Of a stretch of 64,000 nt of DNA, positions 44,348 to 53,455 are shown piece by piece. This stretch comes from Nitrospira sp. (GTDB taxonomy: Bacteria > Nitrospirota > Nitrospiria > Nitrospirales > Nitrospiraceae), in contig JAFEBH010000002.1 of assembly GCA_018242765.1 (NCBI GenBank), positions 558,001 through 622,000 of the forward strand. Direction: 5' to 3'. The notes beneath the pieces were generated by a model. That model was not told where the DNA came from. It searched no databases and saw nothing but the letters and a program-made list of their open reading frames with translations. Within the stretch, counting starts at the first letter, position 1; every line of letters begins with the position of its first letter. A program made the translations under genes and the position numbers.

Positions 44348-47300
44348 TTAGGTAAGAACCGATTGAGAACTTCTTTCTTCGGAACTCCGCGCAGGATCCT
44401 TGCCTATCGATCCAACAGAGGGAAGACGCGGTGCAATCGGCTTTCTGGTCACATGGTAATAAAGCAGAGGAATCACGACCAGTGTCAGTAGCGTCGAGGC
44501 ACCGACACCAAAGAGCAAGGAGACGGCTAACCCCTGGAAGATGGGATCCAGAATGATGACGAAGGCTCCGACCATCAATGCAGCGGCAGTGAGAAGAATG
44601 GGGCGTGTGCGAATGGCACCTGCCTTGACGACGGCTTCCGATAAGGGCACTCCCGCACGTTCTTGCAGCTGAATAAAATCAACGAGGAGGATGGAATTCC
44701 TCACGATGATGCCGGCGAGCGCGATAAAGCCGATCATTGAGGTCGCCGTGAAATACGACCCAGTCAGCCAATGGCCTGGCAGAATACCGATGAGCGTGAG
44801 TGGAATAGGAGCCATGATGATCACCGGCGTGATGAACGATTGGAACTGTCCGACGATGAGGAGATAGATGAGCAACATGGCCACAGCAAACGCGATCCCC
44901 ATGTCACGAAATGTTTCATACGTGATGTGCCATTCACCGTCCCACTTCATCGCGATCTTCTCTTCCGACCAGGGTTGCGAGGCATAGTATTGCTCGATCT
45001 GATACCCCTCTACCACGCGAAACTCTTCCAGCTTTTTCCCGACTCCCAGCACTCCGTATACGGGACTCTCGGCTTTCTCCGCCCCGGAACCACCGACATC
45101 CGCAACCACGTACACCACCGGCTTTTGATTCTTGTGATAGATCGCCTTGTCTTGGACCGTTCGCTCGACCGTGAGCAGTTCGGACAGCTGCACGATCCCT
45201 CCGGCACTCGTGCGCAACCCGATCTCACCGAGATGCTCAAGGCCCGTCCGCTCAGCGAGCGGGAGGCGAAGCACGATTTGGACCGGACTTTTCTCTCGCG
45301 GGATATGGACGAGGCCGACCTTTGTTCCTTGGAGCGCCATGCGAAGCGTGTCGACGATTTCGCCGGAAGAAATGCCGGCAAGGGCTGCCTTGGCACGATC
45401 AACGGTGAAGACATATTTCACCTGATCCGTCTCGATATAGTCATCCACATCGACCACTCCCGAGGTGGATTCGAAGAACCCTCGAATCTCCCGTGCTACG
45501 GCAAGTTGCCTGTTATAGTCAGGCCCATAGACTTCCGCCACCAGCACCGATTGCACAGGCGGCCCCGGCGGCACTTCGACGATCTTTACATTGGCTCCGT
45601 ATTCACGAGCGATCTCTTGAACCGGTGGACGAATCCGCTGGGCGATTTCATGGCTCTGAGCGGCTCGCTCATGCTTCGCAACGAGATTCACCTGAATGTC
45701 CGCCTCGTGAGGTTGTTCCCGCAGATAGTAGTGACGCACAAGTCCACTAAAGTTGAAGGGGGAGGCCGTTCCGACATAGGCCTGATAATCCCGTACTTCG
45801 GGTACTGTCTTCACATAGCGTCCCAATGCCTGCGTGACTCGGGCAGTCTCTTCGAGCGTCGTCCCTTCCGGCATGTCAATGACAAGCTGGAGCTCACTCT
45901 TATTGTCAAAGGGGAGCATTTTCACCACGACATGGCGGGTGTAGAACAACAAGGTTGATCCAATGAGCAAGAGCCCGACTCCGGCCAGAAACGCATAGGC
46001 AAGGAGCGGATGAGCCAGCAGCGGAGAAAGAACCTGCCGGTAGATCCGAGCCGTCAGACCTTGCTCATCGCCCTCATGGTCGACGCCCGAAACGGTGGCC
46101 CCGGGACGATAACAAGTCTGGCAAAACCAGGGGATCACGATGAACGCTACCAGCAGTGAGAAAAACATCGCGATGGAAGCGTTGACGGGAATCGGCCTCA
46201 TATAGGGACCCATGAGTCCGGAGACGAAGGCCATCGGCAGAAGGGCGGCAATGACCGTGAAGGTCGCCAAGATCGTGGGATTCCCGACCTCATCAACCGC
46301 CCGGATGGAAGCTTCGTGGTGAGCCGTGAGTCGCATCGTCAGATGACGATAGGTGTTTTCAACGATCACGATGGCATCATCCACGAGAATCCCGATGGAA
46401 AAAATGAGGGCAAACAGTGTCACCCGGTTGATCGTGTAACCGATCATCATCGACGTGAAGAGTGTGAGCGCAAGGGTCAGAGGGATCGCAATCGAGACGA
46501 CAAGGGCAGGCCTCGGCCCCAATGCCACACCGAGAAAGACGACCACTGCAACGACGGCGATCAGGAGATGCCAGAGCAGTTCGTTGGCTTTCTCTTGGGC
46601 CGTTTCTCCGTAGTCACGCGTCACCGTCACACGGACGTCCGACGGAATAGCCACGCCTTTCATCTCATCGACTTTTCGAATCACTTCAGCGGCAACGGTC
46701 ACGGCATTCATACCGGCTTGTTTGGCAACTGCAACGGTCACGGCCGATGACTCGTGAGAAGTGAAAGGGAAAAGATGAAAAGTGGGCTCCTTCATTTCAC
46801 GTTTCACCTGTACCGTTTCACCGGCACTTCCAGCGCCTAAGCCGAGCCAGACATAACTCGTCGCCTCTGCCGGCCCGTCCGTCACTTCCGCTACCTGGCG
46901 CAAGTACACCGGTCGCTGCTCGTTGACGCCGACAACCAGCCCTTCTAGATCTTCACGTGACCGGATGAAGCGGCCGGTCTCCACCAGAAAGTTCTGATTG
47001 CGACTGTCGAAGCGACCGGTCGGCAAGGCGCGATTCTCGCCACGCACCACGTTCATGACCTGTAGCGGCGCCAGCCCGTAGGCCTTCAATCTCGTGGGAT
47101 CGATCTGGATACGTAACTCGCGCGGCCGCCCTCCCACGATGAATCCAGCCGATGTGCCGGCTACTTTCTTGACCTCTTCCAAGACCTGTTCGGCCAACCG
47201 ATGGAGCTCAAACTCCCCATAGCGTTCGCTCGACAACGTCAGCGTGACGATGGGAACATCGTTGACATCTTTCGGTTTGACCAGAAACGGTTCGGCGCCT

Positions 47301-47686
47301 GGCGGCAGGAGATCTTGGTTCGCCATCAACTTGTCGTAGAGATCAACCAAACTCTGTTCCATTGGTTGGCCGACATAGAAGCGAACGATGATCAGCGCGC
47401 CACCTGGTCGTGAGATCGAATATACATACTCGATCCCCTTGATCTCCGAGAGCTTCCGTTCAAATGGTTTGGTGAGTTGCTCTTCGACGACCTTGGCTGA
47501 TGCGCCGGGAAACGGCAGCCAGACATCAGCCATCGGTACGACGATCTGTGGCTCTTCCTCCCGCGGTGTACCGACCACCGCAAACAGGCCCAGCAGCAGC
47601 ACGCCCAGCATGATGAGCGGTGTGAGTTTGCTGTCGATAAAGAGGGCGGCGATGCGACCGCTCAAGCCTGGACGATAGTTCGTCAT
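44348..47686 (-). CDS. RND-family efflux pump, inner-membrane permease
   Basis: 1112 residues in the AcrB architecture: one N-terminal helix, periplasmic porter domains, six helices, a second porter loop and five to six helices. Helix 4 has 'LIFSIGILVDDAIVIVENTY' with the proton-relay Asp-Asp pair, as in drug (HAE) pumps rather than the heavy-metal CusA type. 'MAPIPLTLIGILPGHWLTG' and 'LAGIIVRNSILLVDFIQLQ' are in the second half. The ATG overlaps the adaptor stop (ATGA). Substrate unknown. An unusually long first-half insert between helices 6 and 7 ('YRPGATVSGVDHEGDEQGL') is cytoplasmic. Confidence 0.95.
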   Translation of the reverse strand: MTNYRPGLSGRIAALFIDSKLTPLIMLGVLLLGLFAVVGTPREEEPQIVVPMADVWLPFPGASAKVVEEQLTKPFERKLSEIKGIEYVYSISRPGGALIIVRFYVGQPMEQSLVDLYDKLMANQDLLPPGAEPFLVKPKDVNDVPIVTLTLSSERYGEFELHRLAEQVLEEVKKVAGTSAGFIVGGRPRELRIQIDPTRLKAYGLAPLQVMNVVRGENRALPTGRFDSRNQNFLVETGRFIRSREDLEGLVVGVNEQRPVYLRQVAEVTDGPAEATSYVWLGLGAGSAGETVQVKREMKEPTFHLFPFTSHESSAVTVAVAKQAGMNAVTVAAEVIRKVDEMKGVAIPSDVRVTVTRDYGETAQEKANELLWHLLIAVVAVVVFLGVALGPRPALVVSIAIPLTLALTLFTSMMIGYTINRVTLFALIFSIGILVDDAIVIVENTYRHLTMRLTAHHEASIRAVDEVGNPTILATFTVIAALLPMAFVSGLMGPYMRPIPVNASIAMFFSLLVAFIVIPWFCQTCYRPGATVSGVDHEGDEQGLTARIYRQVLSPLLAHPLLAYAFLAGVGLLLIGSTLLFYTRHVVVKMLPFDNKSELQLVIDMPEGTTLEETARVTQALGRYVKTVPEVRDYQAYVGTASPFNFSGLVRHYYLREQPHEADIQVNLVAKHERAAQSHEIAQRIRPPVQEIAREYGANVKIVEVPPGPPVQSVLVAEVYGPDYNRQLAVAREIRGFFESTSGVVDVDDYIETDQVKYVFTVDRAKAALAGISSGEIVDTLRMALQGTKVGLVHIPREKSPVQIVLRLPLAERTGLEHLGEIGLRTSAGGIVQLSELLTVERTVQDKAIYHKNQKPVVYVVADVGGSGAEKAESPVYGVLGVGKKLEEFRVVEGYQIEQYYASQPWSEEKIAMKWDGEWHITYETFRDMGIAFAVAMLLIYLLIVGQFQSFITPVIIMAPIPLTLIGILPGHWLTGSYFTATSMIGFIALAGIIVRNSILLVDFIQLQERAGVPLSEAVVKAGAIRTRPILLTAAALMVGAFVIILDPIFQGLAVSLLFGVGASTLLTLVVIPLLYYHVTRKPIAPRLPSVGSIGKDPARSSEERSSQSVLT

Positions 47687-48849
47687 GCCTCAACCGTCTT
47701 TCGTCGTTCGTATCTCGCCCTTCCGTAAACCGGACCGGTCTTAGATTGAGCGTTGCTTGTTTCGAGTGTGGAGTTCGAAACGCCTCCGTCACGAGACTCG
47801 AAACACGCAACTCTTACTTGGACGGCTGCTCCATCGACCCCACGACTTCCGTCCGTCAAGACCCGTTCGCTCTCGCTAATGCCGGACAGGATCTCAACCT
47901 GCTTGTCGAACCTCCGCCCGACTTTGACCCATCGGAGGCGAGCGACCTGATCCGATCCGACCACGTAGACGCTGCTGAGCTCGCCTCGCTCAACCAGGGC
48001 GGTCACAGGAACCAGAATGGTTTGCGTGACACCTTTCTGGAGAGGAAATCGGCCGAACATTCCAGTCCTCAGCCCTTCGATCCTTGGCAGATCGACCTTG
48101 ACCATGAAGGTATGGGTGTGAGGATCTCCGGCAGGCAGAATCTGGCTCACTATGCCGATCAATTCTCGGCCTCCTAAGGCCTCAATGACGACTGGGATTT
48201 TATCGCCTCGAGAAACCGACCTGAGATCTCCTTCTGCAACCGTGGCTTCCAGACGAAGTTGGAGGGAATCTTCCATTTTGAGTAGTGGCTGACCTGGCGA
48301 AGCCAATTCTCCCGCTTCCACCTTCTTCTCGGTGATGATGCCATCGAACGGTGCTTTCACCTTCGTATAGCTGAGCTGAGCCTCCACCGCGTTGCGACTT
48401 GCTTCCGCCACGCGATACGCCCTGGTCGCATTCTCCATCTCCTGTTTCGAGACAGCATCTTGGGCATACAGTTGGCTCATCCGGTCGAAATGTGCTTTCG
48501 CATTCTCGCTCTCGGCGTTCACACGCGCCAACTCCGCCCGAAGGTCTCGGCTATCTAGCTGGATCAAGAGCTGTCTTTTGGAGACCTTCGTGCCTTCTCG
48601 AACCAGTAATTTGTCGATGGTTCCCTGGATACGACTGGAGAGCGTGGCTTGGTAAATTGGAGCAACCTGTCCGGTCACTTCAACCCGAATCGGCACCGGT
48701 GTCGACTTGGCTTCTACGACTACAGCCTGAATCGTCTTCTGTGGAACGGCGGATACCTCCGGCGCGGCCGGTTCTTCCTTAGACCCGCACCCGGTCACGA
48801 GCAGCAGCGCTAGGAGCATATGTTTCATTGGTTTGAATCTCATCGGCAT
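47683..48849 (-). CDS. RND-pump periplasmic adaptor (lipoprotein)
   Basis: 388 residues. The N-terminus has a lipobox ('HMLLALLLVTGCGSKEEP', Cys21), so it is anchored as a lipoprotein. Then come 'VTGQVAPIYQATLSSRIQGT' (lipoyl half), a coiled coil, 'YTKVKAPFDGIITEKKVEAG' (second lipoyl half), a beta-barrel and membrane-proximal domain ending 'VTALVERGELSSVYVVGSDQ'. It is the first gene of the efflux operon and couples to the RND permease by a 4-bp overlap. Confidence 0.94.
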   Translation of the reverse strand: MPMRFKPMKHMLLALLLVTGCGSKEEPAAPEVSAVPQKTIQAVVVEAKSTPVPIRVEVTGQVAPIYQATLSSRIQGTIDKLLVREGTKVSKRQLLIQLDSRDLRAELARVNAESENAKAHFDRMSQLYAQDAVSKQEMENATRAYRVAEASRNAVEAQLSYTKVKAPFDGIITEKKVEAGELASPGQPLLKMEDSLQLRLEATVAEGDLRSVSRGDKIPVVIEALGGRELIGIVSQILPAGDPHTHTFMVKVDLPRIEGLRTGMFGRFPLQKGVTQTILVPVTALVERGELSSVYVVGSDQVARLRWVKVGRRFDKQVEILSGISESERVLTDGSRGVDGAAVQVRVACFESRDGGVSNSTLETSNAQSKTGPVYGRARYERRKTVEA

Positions 48850-48944
48850 GATGTGTTCCTCAGGACTCAGGGTTCGCCCACTACAGCTCGAGCATAGTCC
48901 TCACACCAAATGCCGACACTCAAACACCTTTCACAAGCACCCGG

Positions 48945-49133
48945 TTATTCTTGAACCCCGAGCTTGCGCAAGAGTGCCATCATGGGACACCAGCCGGTAA
49001 AAGCCGATTGAATCAGGTTGATCGCCACAAAGGCAGCGAAGTAGTTCCAATAAGGATGGACGGTCGCACCCAAGATCACTGCGATCAGCACAAACACACC
49101 TGCGACGAATCGGAGCTGTTCGTTGAGTTTCAT
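48945..49133 (-). CDS. DUF2892 (YgaP-like) membrane protein
   Basis: 62 residues; ATG 49133 behind AGGAAAGGAGGGCCGC. Sequence 'NEQLRFVAGVFVLIAVILGA' and 'FVAINLIQSAFTGWCPMMAL' with a conserved W-C-P-M: the two-helix DUF2892 domain, found alone or fused to rhodaneses as in YgaP. Role unknown, often near sulphur or heavy-metal genes. The next gene on the strand (upstream) is the flavoprotein remnant. Confidence 0.88.
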   Translation of the reverse strand: MKLNEQLRFVAGVFVLIAVILGATVHPYWNYFAAFVAINLIQSAFTGWCPMMALLRKLGVQE

Positions 49134-49154
49134 GCGGCCCTCCTTTCCTCTTGC

Positions 49155-49500
49155 CTATGTGAGGCACGGGCCGAGAAAAAGATTCGGGCGAGAAAGGGCC
49201 GTTATCCGACGACTTCGCGCTTGCCGATCTCCGTGGCAATCAAGGATTGCCTTCTCAAAGAAGGGCTCGCTGACGCCCCGTTTCATTTTCATCAAAACAT
49301 ACTTCTCAAGGGCGATCTTGGCCGGATGAACCCACTTGCCCTTCTTCGCCCAGGTGACGTTGCACGGAGGCATCTGGGGCAATGCCGCAAAGGCCACCCC
49401 CGTATCCCCCATATCGGCGAGACAGATCGCATTCCACGGAAAAGGATTCGCAGACGGTCCGAGGTTCTTCTGCACTTCGATAGCTGGACGCGAATCGCTG
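49155..49500 (-). pseudogene. C-terminal fragment of a sulphide:quinone-reductase-like flavoprotein
   Basis: The frame contains 'NPFPWNAICLADMGDTGVAF' and 'NVTWAKKGKWVHPAKIALEK' plus 'YVLMKMKRGVSEPFFEKA', which resembles the C-terminal membrane-contact part of SQR/FCSD-like FAD oxidoreductases. The N-terminal 300 residues with the FAD motifs are missing, and the upstream end merges into the cytochrome c' gene's stop region. The tail after 'ILDCHGDRQ' seems to run beyond the natural end. A deletion has probably joined this remnant to the cytochrome gene. No independent start with a ribosome site. Confidence 0.5.
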
Positions 49501-49504
49501 CCGG

Positions 49505-49972
49505 CTACTCGCCCGCTTTGAATCTGTACATGTCATGACAAGCCGTGCATCGTGCTGTCATGCTCGATAACTGTTTCAAGATCTGTTGAGGAGTCTCGTT
49601 TTGTTTGATCGCATCGGCTAGCGCATCCATGTCCTTGTGAATCGACATGCCCATCTGTTTAAACGGCAGCGGCAGCTTGACCATGAGTGCCGGCTCCACG
49701 TCCTCGGCCATGTGCATCCCGCCACCTCTGGCTGCCGATTCCATTCGTTTCCGATCAGGTTCTGACTCTCCCAACTCTCTGATGACACCATCCACTGCTT
49801 TCAGCAGTTGCCGCATTTCCGCCAGTATCTGATCACGCTCAGCCGGATCCACCAGGATGTCTGTGCGCCCGTCGCTTCCTTTCGCGGTCCATCCATTGAT
49901 GAAGGACCATCCCAGAACCGTGATCGTAAGAACCCACAGGACAATACCTGCCATGCACCATGGTGATTTCAT
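49505..49972 (-). CDS. Membrane-anchored cytochrome c'-like protein
   Basis: 155 residues. An N-terminal anchor or signal ('CMAGIVLWVLTITVLGWSFI') is followed by a helical region (residues 35-140) and a C-terminal haem site 'CTACHDMYRFKAGE' (CxxCH). Haem attachment near the end of a four-helix bundle is the cytochrome c' / c-556 layout; such proteins bind NO or act as small periplasmic electron carriers. 'MKSPWCMAG' has no in-frame alternative start. It is immediately upstream of the flavoprotein remnant, so once these may have formed a flavocytochrome pair. Confidence 0.82.
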   Translation of the reverse strand: MKSPWCMAGIVLWVLTITVLGWSFINGWTAKGSDGRTDILVDPAERDQILAEMRQLLKAVDGVIRELGESEPDRKRMESAARGGGMHMAEDVEPALMVKLPLPFKQMGMSIHKDMDALADAIKQNETPQQILKQLSSMTARCTACHDMYRFKAGE

Positions 49973-50603
49973 TTTTGTTGCTATGCCTCTCGATTCATTG
50001 TCGAAACAACACCCTCATCTTGATACAGAAAACAGACATGGATCATCTCTTTGACCAATCGGTCCGCGAAGGTTGCAAGGATGGAACCGCAGGGCAGGTC
50101 AAGAGAACCTAACATTCAGCCCTTGAAATTCACTGGTTCCGCGAACCGAGAAGACCAACAATCGACAAGAGTCGCCCTTCGCTACAGGAGACACCGAACC
50201 TTTGTCGCAAAAGGCGACAGTCTACGTTAAGTTTAACGCCCCGCTAACTTTATTTTCATGGATACATAGCAACCTCCCTAGTTTGATCGCCCCGACAGCG
50301 TTCCATAGCGTTCAGTCGGCAAAGAGGTTTGTTTCTTCAGCCAATTTGTAGGGAGACGACCAGATATGAGGAACAGAAGTATAGTTGCCGACCAACCGGT
50401 AGAAGCTCTTTGCCGGAGACCTGTAGCAAACCTCCATTCATCAACCGCACAAAATGTGGCCGCTCGCTCAGGCTTCTTTATGCTTAAGCTACGTTATGTT
50501 ATGGTTCCAGCCATGAAGGCTGCGTTCACGACAGCGGCCGGTGCTCTTACTGGAAGGCGAGACCCACTGCCATTGAGCAGTCACAAGTGGGAGGGACGCG
50601 CTT
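49973..50603. other. Divergent intergenic region
   Basis: About 630 bp between the cytochrome c'-like gene (minus) and the SUMF1-fold gene (plus). AT-rich around 50220-50290 with a short inverted repeat (TTAAGTTTAA). The plus-strand frame 50366-50782 overlaps the next gene out of frame and has no domain. No sigma-54 element with correct spacing found. Confidence 0.45.
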
Positions 50604-51872
50604 ATGAGACAGACGCTCGGGGTACTGAGTTTTGTCATATGTTTGAACATGACCGCAAACTCCATGGCACTGGCAGCCGATGCTGGCGAAGACTTCGCCA
50701 AAGGAGAGAGTCTTTTAAAGCACACCCAATATGCCGAAGCACGTGCAGTGTTGGAGGCAGGGCTCATGAAGAATTCTTCTAATGTGCAGGCTCATTTCAA
50801 CCTGGCCGAAGCCTGTCGAGGATTAGCAGCCTGGGACTGCGCGGAAGAACATTATGAGACCGCGTTACATCTGGATGCAAAATCCAGAATCACGGGGACG
50901 AGGGAGCCACGGTTAAGCAAAATGAAGGTCTGGCAGTTACTGGAGGAAGTGACCGCGTGGCGGTTGTTGGAGGAAGCAAAGGGTCTGCTTGCCGGCGGAC
51001 AAACTCCGTCCGACAAGATGAAGCAAGCAGAAGAGGCCCTGGATGGCGCGAATGAGCTGGGCCTCAATAGTGAGCAACAGGCCGTCTATCAACAGTTACA
51101 AGCGAAATTCCCTGGGCGACGTTCGCCCACCTCGCCGGATAGTCTGAATCCAGAGGGGTCAGCAGGAGAGGCGTTTCCCACCGATCTCCGCGACATACCA
51201 ATGGCGCTGGTGCCGGCCGGGGAATTCACGATGGGAAGTGCTCTGAAAGCCGACGAAAAGCCCGTGCATCGCGTGTACCTCGACGCGTTCTTCATGGACA
51301 AGTACCACGTGACGGTGGGGCAGTATGCCAAGTATCTGGAAGCAACTGGCACGGAGGCGCCGCCGGAGTGGGAGATCATGAACCAATTCCGCCACCAGAA
51401 GCGTCCAATCGTCAACGTCAGCTGGTCGGATGCAGCCACGTACTGCAAATGGGCCGGGAAACGTCTGCCGACCGAGGCGGAGTGGGAAAAGGCGGCTCGG
51501 GGGACGGATGGCCGCCTCTATCCCTGGGGCAACGAGGCTCCCACCAGACTTCACGCGAATTTCGGCAAGAAGGAATGGGCGAACCATATGGCATTGGTTC
51601 CGGTGGGGATGTTCGAAATGGGCAAGAGCCCCTACGGTATCTATGACATGGCCGGCAATGCCTGGGAATGGGTCAACGACTGGTATGACCATGACTATTA
51701 CAAGAAGAGCCCAACGAAGAATCCTCAAGGACCGACAACGGGTAAGTCAAAAGTCGTGCGGGGCGGAAACTGGCTCTATGTTCAGGAGTTTCTGGGATCG
51801 TCCTTCCGTTACAATGCCGAGCCGTCTCGCCGGCACCTCGGCTATGGGTTTCGTTGCGCAAAGACTCCGTAA
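50604..51872 (+). CDS. Secreted TPR plus SUMF1/FGE-fold protein, without the catalytic cysteines
   Basis: 422 residues; ATG 50604 after GGGAGGGACGCGCTT. Signal peptide (ends 'SMALAAD'), TPR-like helices about 28-110 ('KHTQYAEARAVLEAGLMKNS', 'VQAHFNLAEACRGLAAWDCA'), a linker, and an FGE-sulfatase domain from about 195: 'ALVPAGEFTMGS', 'NVSWSDAATYCKWAGKRLPT', 'GIYDMAGNAWEWVNDWY'. In true formylglycine-generating enzymes two copper-binding cysteines follow 'RGGSW'; here the segment is 'RGGNWLYVQEFLGSSFRYN', with none. It is therefore probably a binding module, not an oxidase. Same-strand partners are absent. Confidence 0.88.
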   Translation: MRQTLGVLSFVICLNMTANSMALAADAGEDFAKGESLLKHTQYAEARAVLEAGLMKNSSNVQAHFNLAEACRGLAAWDCAEEHYETALHLDAKSRITGTREPRLSKMKVWQLLEEVTAWRLLEEAKGLLAGGQTPSDKMKQAEEALDGANELGLNSEQQAVYQQLQAKFPGRRSPTSPDSLNPEGSAGEAFPTDLRDIPMALVPAGEFTMGSALKADEKPVHRVYLDAFFMDKYHVTVGQYAKYLEATGTEAPPEWEIMNQFRHQKRPIVNVSWSDAATYCKWAGKRLPTEAEWEKAARGTDGRLYPWGNEAPTRLHANFGKKEWANHMALVPVGMFEMGKSPYGIYDMAGNAWEWVNDWYDHDYYKKSPTKNPQGPTTGKSKVVRGGNWLYVQEFLGSSFRYNAEPSRRHLGYGFRCAKTP

Positions 51873-52002
51873 CCCTGAGTAGCCTGATCTGAGTGATAAG
51901 ACCCCGTCCTCACTTTGTTGCCAGGAAGGTTTCATCCTTACTCGATGCGGTAAGCCGGACGATGTCGCCGTGCAGTTCAACCAAGTGGCTCATCAAATCT
52001 CG

Positions 52003-52479
52003 CTACGACCGTGCCAGCATCGCCGCCACAATCACGACTGCCATGGCGATGAGTAGGGACAATCGAGGGAGCCAGCGCGCGGTTTTGAACACAACCTGCT
52101 CGCCTGCCGTCCGCTGGGATTCTGGAATCGCACTGACCCGGCTGACCCGAGGACCAAGCACGAGGTCATGCAGCAAGGTGAGGAACAGCAACAGGGCGAC
52201 CAGCGCCAGCTTCGCCATCACGATTCCTGGCCAAGCGGAAGGGCTCACGACAGCGACGCCGCGAAGAGACAGCAATATCGGACCAGTCAGCAAGAGTATC
52301 ACCATGGCCACCCAGACGATGGGCCGAAAGCGGAGCGCGGCAGACCGAAACAGCGCCATGAATTCCGGTACTGCTTTCCGGCTTCGCACCAAGGGTGCCA
52401 AGACCAACGACAGAAAGATCATGCCGCCGACCCAACTTACCGCGGCAAGGATGTGCAAAATGACCAGAGTGGCATACAT
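52003..52479 (-). CDS. CopD-like (DUF4149-type) four-helix membrane protein
   Basis: 158 residues with four membrane helices. 'LVILHILAAVSWVGGMIFLS' near the start, 'LRFRPIVWVAMVILLLTGPI' and 'VMAKLALVALLLFLTLLHDL' provide the paired histidines (His9, His near 'LLHD') typical of CopD/YeaB-type haem- or copper-handling membrane proteins. It is single-gene in orientation with the secreted protein at 52679 upstream, about 200 bp apart. A role in copper import across the inner membrane is plausible from family and context (cupredoxin-type proteins near). Confidence 0.8.
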   Translation of the reverse strand: MYATLVILHILAAVSWVGGMIFLSLVLAPLVRSRKAVPEFMALFRSAALRFRPIVWVAMVILLLTGPILLSLRGVAVVSPSAWPGIVMAKLALVALLLFLTLLHDLVLGPRVSRVSAIPESQRTAGEQVVFKTARWLPRLSLLIAMAVVIVAAMLARS

Positions 52480-52678
52480 ACTGGGCTCTCATAATCAATT
52501 TGAGGAGATATATCGTTCCGGATGATTGCGGGTCTGCTCAGAGCCTCGGGCGACGCAACGATCGTGTCGGTCACGGCGTGTTCTGCTCAACCATCAGCTT
52601 CGCGTAGACATCTCCCAGACTTACTTCGAACAAGAGTGGAATCTTCACCAGCGGCTCACAATACTGAGCCGTTACCGG

Positions 52679-53455
52679 TCAGTCCTTGGCCTCAAACCAC
52701 AGCTCCAATGAAACCCTTTCATTCGCTGCGACGGTCAGCGCCTGTTCTCTCAGGCCGAGAATCGGATGCCAGACCTTGAGGCGATATTTCCCCGGCGGGA
52801 TATCCGGGATGGAAAAGGAGCCGGCTGCATCCGTGACCGAAAAATACGGATGATCGATCGCATAGCCCCAACTCTGCATGTACGGATGCATGCTGCACTG
52901 CATGCTGAACACTTTTCGTCCTTTGACCAGCTGCACGGCATCGGTCGTTCCACCCGCCTCCAAAGACGGGCGATAAAAAACCATATCGCCTCCGGTTTGA
53001 TCGAACGCATACCCTTGGATGTCGTGTGGAACTGGATCCCGATTAAATATCGTAATCAGTCGCTTATCGCCGACCACGGTGACAAGCGGCACAAACTGAC
53101 AGAGGCTCGCTTCCACTCGGGCATCAGTGAAGGGAAAGGGCTTTCCACGCTCCACACCCTCCACCATCACCAGCACATCTTTGAGGCCGCCGTCCGACCT
53201 AACCGTGAGTTCTCTCATGAGTCGATACCCGTGGCCGTCGGACAGCTGACTGCAGTATTCATGGTCGAGATAGCGACGCAACTCGAATTCTTTCGGCGCC
53301 GGAACCGTACCAATGAAGGTCACGGTACCGCGTACTGTGGCCCCCTCCACCACTGGTTCCGACTCATACGCCCAGACCTCAGTCCCTAGACAAATCACCA
53401 AGGTCATGAGTACCCACCCAACCAGACGGTCTCGGTTTCTGAAACCTCGTTTCAC
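52679..53455 (-). CDS. Secreted protein with cupredoxin-like core and carboxypeptidase-regulatory-like domain
   Basis: About 258 residues from a GTG at 53455 after GAAGGAAGGGTAGT; the frame to 53506 has no site. A signal peptide ('VGWVLMTLVICLGTEVWA') leads to 'VVEGATVRGTVTFIGTVPAP', then 'LITIFNRDPVPHDIQGYAFD' and 'FSMQCSMHPYMQSWG', giving a His/Cys/His/Met set like a blue-copper site. The C-terminal 'GSFSIPDIPPGKYRLKVWHP' is a carboxypeptidase-regulatory-like beta sandwich. Similar proteins occur beside methylamine or nitrite electron-transport genes. Copper binding is inferred from the motif only. Confidence 0.75.
   Translation of the reverse strand: MKRGFRNRDRLVGWVLMTLVICLGTEVWAYESEPVVEGATVRGTVTFIGTVPAPKEFELRRYLDHEYCSQLSDGHGYRLMRELTVRSDGGLKDVLVMVEGVERGKPFPFTDARVEASLCQFVPLVTVVGDKRLITIFNRDPVPHDIQGYAFDQTGGDMVFYRPSLEAGGTTDAVQLVKGRKVFSMQCSMHPYMQSWGYAIDHPYFSVTDAAGSFSIPDIPPGKYRLKVWHPILGLREQALTVAANERVSLELWFEAKD

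Noticed and set aside
44771..45958. Plus-strand frame of 395 codons inside the RND pump gene
   Set aside because: Antisense shadow of a complete RND permease; no start signal and no domain.
50366..50782. Plus-strand 138-codon frame before the SUMF1-fold gene
   Set aside because: Overlaps the real gene in another frame, no domain and no ribosome site.
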